Assembly (NCBI GenBank): GCA_013396525.1
Contig: VWYX01000684.1
Span: 392,251 to 456,250, forward strand
Source of the DNA: Chaetorhynchus papuensis
Lineage: Eukaryota; Chordata; Aves; Passeriformes; Rhipiduridae
DNA length: 64,000 nucleotides
Reading direction: 5' to 3'
The translations under genes and the position numbers were made by a program. Each line of letters opens with the position of its first letter. The stretch's first letter is position 1. This document shows positions 60,677-64,000 of the stretch, piece by piece. Below the pieces are notes generated by a model, which was not told the origin of the DNA, did no database searches, and was given only the letters and a program-made list of their open reading frames with translations.

Positions 60677-60707
<31 letters not shown>
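60674..60707. repeat. CR1 8-bp tail repeat
   Basis: Four tandem GAATGACA units, expanded compared with the two or three in the other CR1 copies. Confidence 0.9.
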
Positions 60708-60708
<1 letters not shown>

Positions 60709-60767
60709 CACTAGGTTAGAAGAGACCTTCAAGGTCATTGAGTCCAACTGATGCCCTAACACCTCAA

Positions 60768-61284
60768 CTAAACCATGGCACCGAGTGCCACATCCAGTCT
60801 CTTCTTAAACACATCCAGGGATGGTGACTCCACCGCCTCCCTGGGCAGACCATTCCAGTATTTTACCACTCCTTCTGTAAAAAACTTTTTCCTAATATCC
60901 AACCTATATTTCCCTTGGCGCAGCTTAGGTCTGTGTCCTCTCCTTCTGTCAGCTGCTGCCTGGAGACCAACCCCCAGCTGACTACAGCCGCCTTTCAGGG
61001 AGTTGTAGAGAGTGATAAGGTCACTTCTGAGTCTCCTTTTCTCCAGGCTAAACAACCCCAGCTCCCTCAGACGTTCCTTGTGTTCCAAGCCCCTCACCAG
61101 CCTTGTTGTCCTCCTTTGGACACACATCCTTCCTGAACTGAGGGGCCCAGAACTGGACACAGCACTCGAGGTGCGGCCTCACCAGTGCTGAGTATAGGGG
61201 AAGAATGACTTCCCTGGTCCTGCTGGCAACACCACTCCTGATACAGGCCAGGTGCCATTGGCCTTCTGGGCCACCAGGGCACAC
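60768..61284 (-). pseudogene. CR1 ORF2 C-terminal relic
   Basis: CR1 ORF2 encodes an endonuclease and reverse transcriptase that copy the element's RNA into the genome. Only the end is present here. The minus strand from 61284 reads REVILPLYSALVRPHLECCV followed by QFWAPQ. The continuation (RLRELGLFSLEKRRLRSDLI, then RLDIRKKFFTEGVVKYWNGL and DVFKKRLDVALGAMV) lies in another frame ending at 60768. The two frames overlap at about 61048-61160, so there is a frameshift near 61140. The catalytic YADD region and the endonuclease are absent. It is non-functional. Confidence 0.93.
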
Positions 61285-61449
61285 TGCTGGCTCATGTTCA
61301 AATTACCTGGTTTGGAGGTGCTCACAGGAGGGCTGTGGTGCAGCTGCCTTCAGACACCAGCAATGAAGTCAGACTGCTGAAGGCTTCCTCCAGGTGGGTT
61401 TCTAAGAACAGAGGTGCTACAGCCTGTGCTGGACTCATAACTGGGACCC

Positions 61450-61825
61450 TCAGATCCATTCCGAACCTCTCCTGTTTCAATTTATATCCAGTCTCTTGTG
61501 TTTCCACCGTGCACTGCGGTGGCCTGGCTCTGTCTCCCCAGAGCCCTTCTCAAAGGCATCATCCAACTGCTGGACATGCCCCCAAAGCCTCTGCTTCTCC
61601 AGGCTGAACAATTCCTTGCTCTCTCCTCACCATGCTCCAGCCCCATGACCATCTTGGTGACCCTCTCCTGAACCCTCCAGTTCACCAATATCCACTACTG
61701 GGGGGCCTCAAACCGGACACACTGTTCCAGATGAGGTCTAAAAAGTGCTGAGTACAAACCCCTTCCATGGTTTTCTGGCCATGCTGCTGTCAGGAAAGCC
61801 CAGGATGCTGCTGGCCTTCCCTCCG
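61450..61825 (-). mobile_element. CR1 LINE, older internal fragment
   Basis: Contains TTCTCCAGGCTGAACAATTC, GACCATCTTGGTGACCCTCT, TACTGGGGGGCCTCAAACCG and CCAGGATGCTGCTGGCCTTC, all minus-strand CR1 landmarks. It lacks the CR1 tail. It repeats the same part of CR1 that is present in 60674-61300, so it is a separate, more decayed copy. Confidence 0.88.
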
Positions 61826-62922
61826 GGGGTCCACTGGTGTCACCACAGAGGGAGGAACAGGGAGAACAAAGGAATGGGCTCATGCAGGACTTAGTGCAAG
61901 TATCAACATCTCAGCCTAGCAGAGAATTCTCTGGGATGTGGACTGGACCCTTTCTGCCCAGACAGGATGGTGAGAGCCAGTCTATAAACCTGCACAGAAG
62001 GTAGGGAGATGGAATGGGTCACACTGTACTTTCCTGTAGGAAATTCCACTTTGCAGTCTGTGCCATGGTACCCGGTTATAGCCAGCACATAAATCTGCAA
62101 TGCACAGCTTTGTGAGGCTCTGCCACAGCCCTGAGACGGGGAATTGTTCCTGTGACAGATGGACTGACAACTCCACTCCTGGAGAAAAAACTGTGCAGGT
62201 TGAGTTAAGGCTGTAAATATATAAACCTTACATAAAAGGAGAGTGATTAGAACAGCGTGGATGAGGAGGATGAGGCATCCCATGGAGGCAGTGCTGGGGG
62301 GAGGAGCACGGAGGGTGCTGGCAGGAGGCAGCGTGAGAAAGTGGGCTGCTTTCTCCCCCTCTGGTTCCTGTTGTCACATAGGGAATACGGTCAGGGAGTA
62401 TGGTCAGGTGCTTCATCATCCCATGGTCTTCCATGGCTGTGCAGGAACAGCAGCCAGGCTTTGCTTCCATTTGGATAACTCACGGAATCTGGTGGGAAGC
62501 AGTTCCTATGCCCAGGGTGGGAGCTCCATCCTGGTCACCTGCAAGTGAGAATGAGCAGGGACCCTTTGTAAAGGGGACAAGGCAGGACAGTGTCTCCAGA
62601 AGACTCTCAGGGTGATGTCCTCCACTCCAAGGAAGGTCAAGGATTCATTCTCCATTTCACTGAGTTTTTGAACTTGTTTCATTGCCAGCAAGGGGAGGCC
62701 AGCCCAGCTGAGCCCTGCTGAGTGCTGAATATGACCAGTCCAGTCCCTGATTTTGACCCTAAGAGCTGCAGAACCACAGCAAAGCAAGAGGTCCATGGGG
62801 GTGGGCTGGGGTACAGCAAAGCACCCAAGGGGAGATGCCAGTTCTGGTCCCTGGTCACTCTCCCAAATCACGGCTGTGCTCACCCTGCCCCACCCATGCT
62901 GCTGTGGCCATTCTCAGAATGG
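61826..62922. other. Non-coding DNA
   Basis: Nothing recognised. Confidence 0.5.
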
Positions 62923-63345
62923 ACAGAATCACAGAATCATGGAATGGTTTGAGTTGGAAGGGACGTCACAGGCCATCCCATCCCACCCCTGCCACAGCAG
63001 TGACACCATCCACTGTCCCAGGTTGCTCCAAGCCCCAGTGTCCAACCTGGCCTTGGACACTGCCAGGGATCCAGGGGCAGCCACAGCTTCTCTGGGCACC
63101 CTGTGCCAGGGCCTGCCCACCCTCCCAGGGAACAATTCCTTCCCAATATCCCATCCAGCCCTGCCCTCTGGCAATGGGCAGCCATTCCCTTTCTCCTGTC
63201 CCTCCATCCCTTGTCCCAAGTCCCTCTCCAGCTCTCCTGGCCCTGGAAGAGGCTCTGAGGTCTCCCTGGAGCCTTCTCCTGTCCAGGTGAGCACCCCCAG
63301 CTCTCCCAGCCTGGCTCCAGAGGGGCTTCAGCCCTGGGAGCAGCT
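62923..63345 (-). mobile_element. CR1 LINE, 3' part
   Basis: Minus-strand copy starting ACAGAATCACAGAATCATGG, with GGTTGCTCCAAGCCCCAGTG, CCCAGGGAACAATTCCTTCC and CCAGCCTGGCTCCAGAGGGG. It mirrors the plus-strand copy at 40313 over almost its whole length. The 239-codon open frame across it is a by-product of CR1's low stop density and is not a gene. Confidence 0.96.
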
Positions 63346-64000
63346 TAGAGCTCCCCCCAAAGCAGAGCCGTCCTCTGGGTGCTCATGCCAGGCAGAAATT
63401 TCCTGTCAAAACAGCATTTTAACAGAAAACAAGGTAATAACTCTATACACTGACTGTGGAAGTGTCTGCTGAGCTTGGGAACTTTGGATTTTCTATCGGA
63501 GAAATAAAAATATGGGCATTTTAAGCCAAAAGCCTAAAGGGAATATCACTTTCCCAGAGGGACAGCTCTTCAGGGAAGACATCCAGGGCAAGGATACGAG
63601 CTCTTAGGGATCCTCTGACCTTCTCTGGTGCTTTTCTTCTTGGTACAACAAGGTGACTATCACTCCTGGGTGAGCCATTATTCCCCCAGCAGCTGCTTCT
63701 CCAAGCCTGCCCAACCAGCTCCTGTCCTGGCACATCTCCAGGGTGTGGCTTCTTCCAAGGCCACTTCCAGCTCCCCCTGCAATGAGGTTCAAATTAAAAC
63801 ACCAGGAGCGCAAGGCAGAGGCTTGGTGGGAAGGATGACCAGATGGACCATGTGGCTGTGCCCAGATCTTCCAGGGCATCTTGTCACCCTGTCAGCTCTT
63901 CAGGGATACCTGAATCCACCCTTCTCCCTTTGGAGAAAGCCCTTTCCCTGCAGACTCAGCTGATAGTGGCTTTGAAAAAGGGCCAGGGAAGCAGCCTGAG
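63346..64000. other. Non-coding DNA
   Basis: Nothing recognised up to the window edge. Confidence 0.5.

Larger units (their letters stand above)
60674..61300 (-). mobile_element. CR1 LINE, longest copy, with ORF2 end
   Basis: Minus-strand CR1 of about 630 bp. Its 3' end (left) is a tandem of GAATGACA units (60674-60707), the 8-bp type tail typical of CR1. The body encodes the C-terminal end of the CR1 reverse-transcriptase protein, annotated separately. It is truncated on the 5' side near CTCATGTTCA (61300). A second, more diverged CR1 piece follows at 61450. Confidence 0.97.

Noticed and set aside
15584..60707. CRISPR-like spaced repeats
   Set aside because: All tandem repeats seen are microsatellites, minisatellites or LTR-internal repeats without unique spacers, and the DNA is vertebrate.
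62753..63472. 239-codon open frame on the plus strand
   Set aside because: It runs antisense across a CR1 copy, and the same frame pattern recurs in other CR1 copies. It is a repeat artefact.

Overview
This window is nuclear DNA from a bird, most likely a passerine (songbird). The evidence is the repeats: about sixteen fragments of the avian LINE CR1, several endogenous-retrovirus LTRs of types common in songbird genomes, and one short element with a tRNA-Ile-like head and a CR1-like tail, which matches the passerine SINE described as TguSINE1. I recognise no host protein-coding exon, tRNA, rRNA or other RNA gene anywhere in the 64 kb. The open frames present are short, overlap on both strands, and look like chance or CR1 relics, so the window reads as intergenic or intronic sequence. 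Two runs of N (31639-32118 and 49141-49705) are assembly gaps.

Layout. 0-11 kb: mostly single-copy DNA with CR1 pieces at 2.0, 4.1-4.4, 10.6 and 11.1 kb, an AT-rich island near 6.0-6.3 kb and a GC-rich stretch with a G-quadruplex motif near 8.5 kb. 11.7-12.9 kb: a decayed endogenous retrovirus (LTR, primer-binding-site-like sequence, then pol remnants after a large internal deletion). 12.9-27.2 kb: three minus-strand CR1 copies of one subfamily at 12.9, 19.6 and 26.7 kb, plus the SINE at 25.4 kb. 27.2-27.8 kb: a complete solo LTR with a perfect 5-bp target duplication. 28-41 kb: microsatellites, an LTR broken by the first gap (31.4-32.3 kb), and CR1 at 32.8 and 40.3 kb. 42.0-44.7 kb: a 448-bp inverted repeat, 97.5% identical between arms, around a 1.84-kb spacer. 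49.0-50.5 kb: a CR1 split by a repeat-rich LTR and the second gap. 51-64 kb: further CR1 copies, including the longest (60.7-61.3 kb, with a recognisable end of the CR1 reverse-transcriptase ORF), an LTR at 57.6-58.1 kb, and a CpG-rich LTR-like element at 58.8-59.0 kb.

There is no operon or pathway here. The most unusual items are the near-identical inverted repeat, the small CpG-rich LTR-like element, the SINE copy lacking its internal B box, and the nested CR1/LTR insertion. Several AT-rich, homeobox- or RFX-like-site-bearing islands are candidates for conserved non-coding elements; this is inference and needs an alignment to test.
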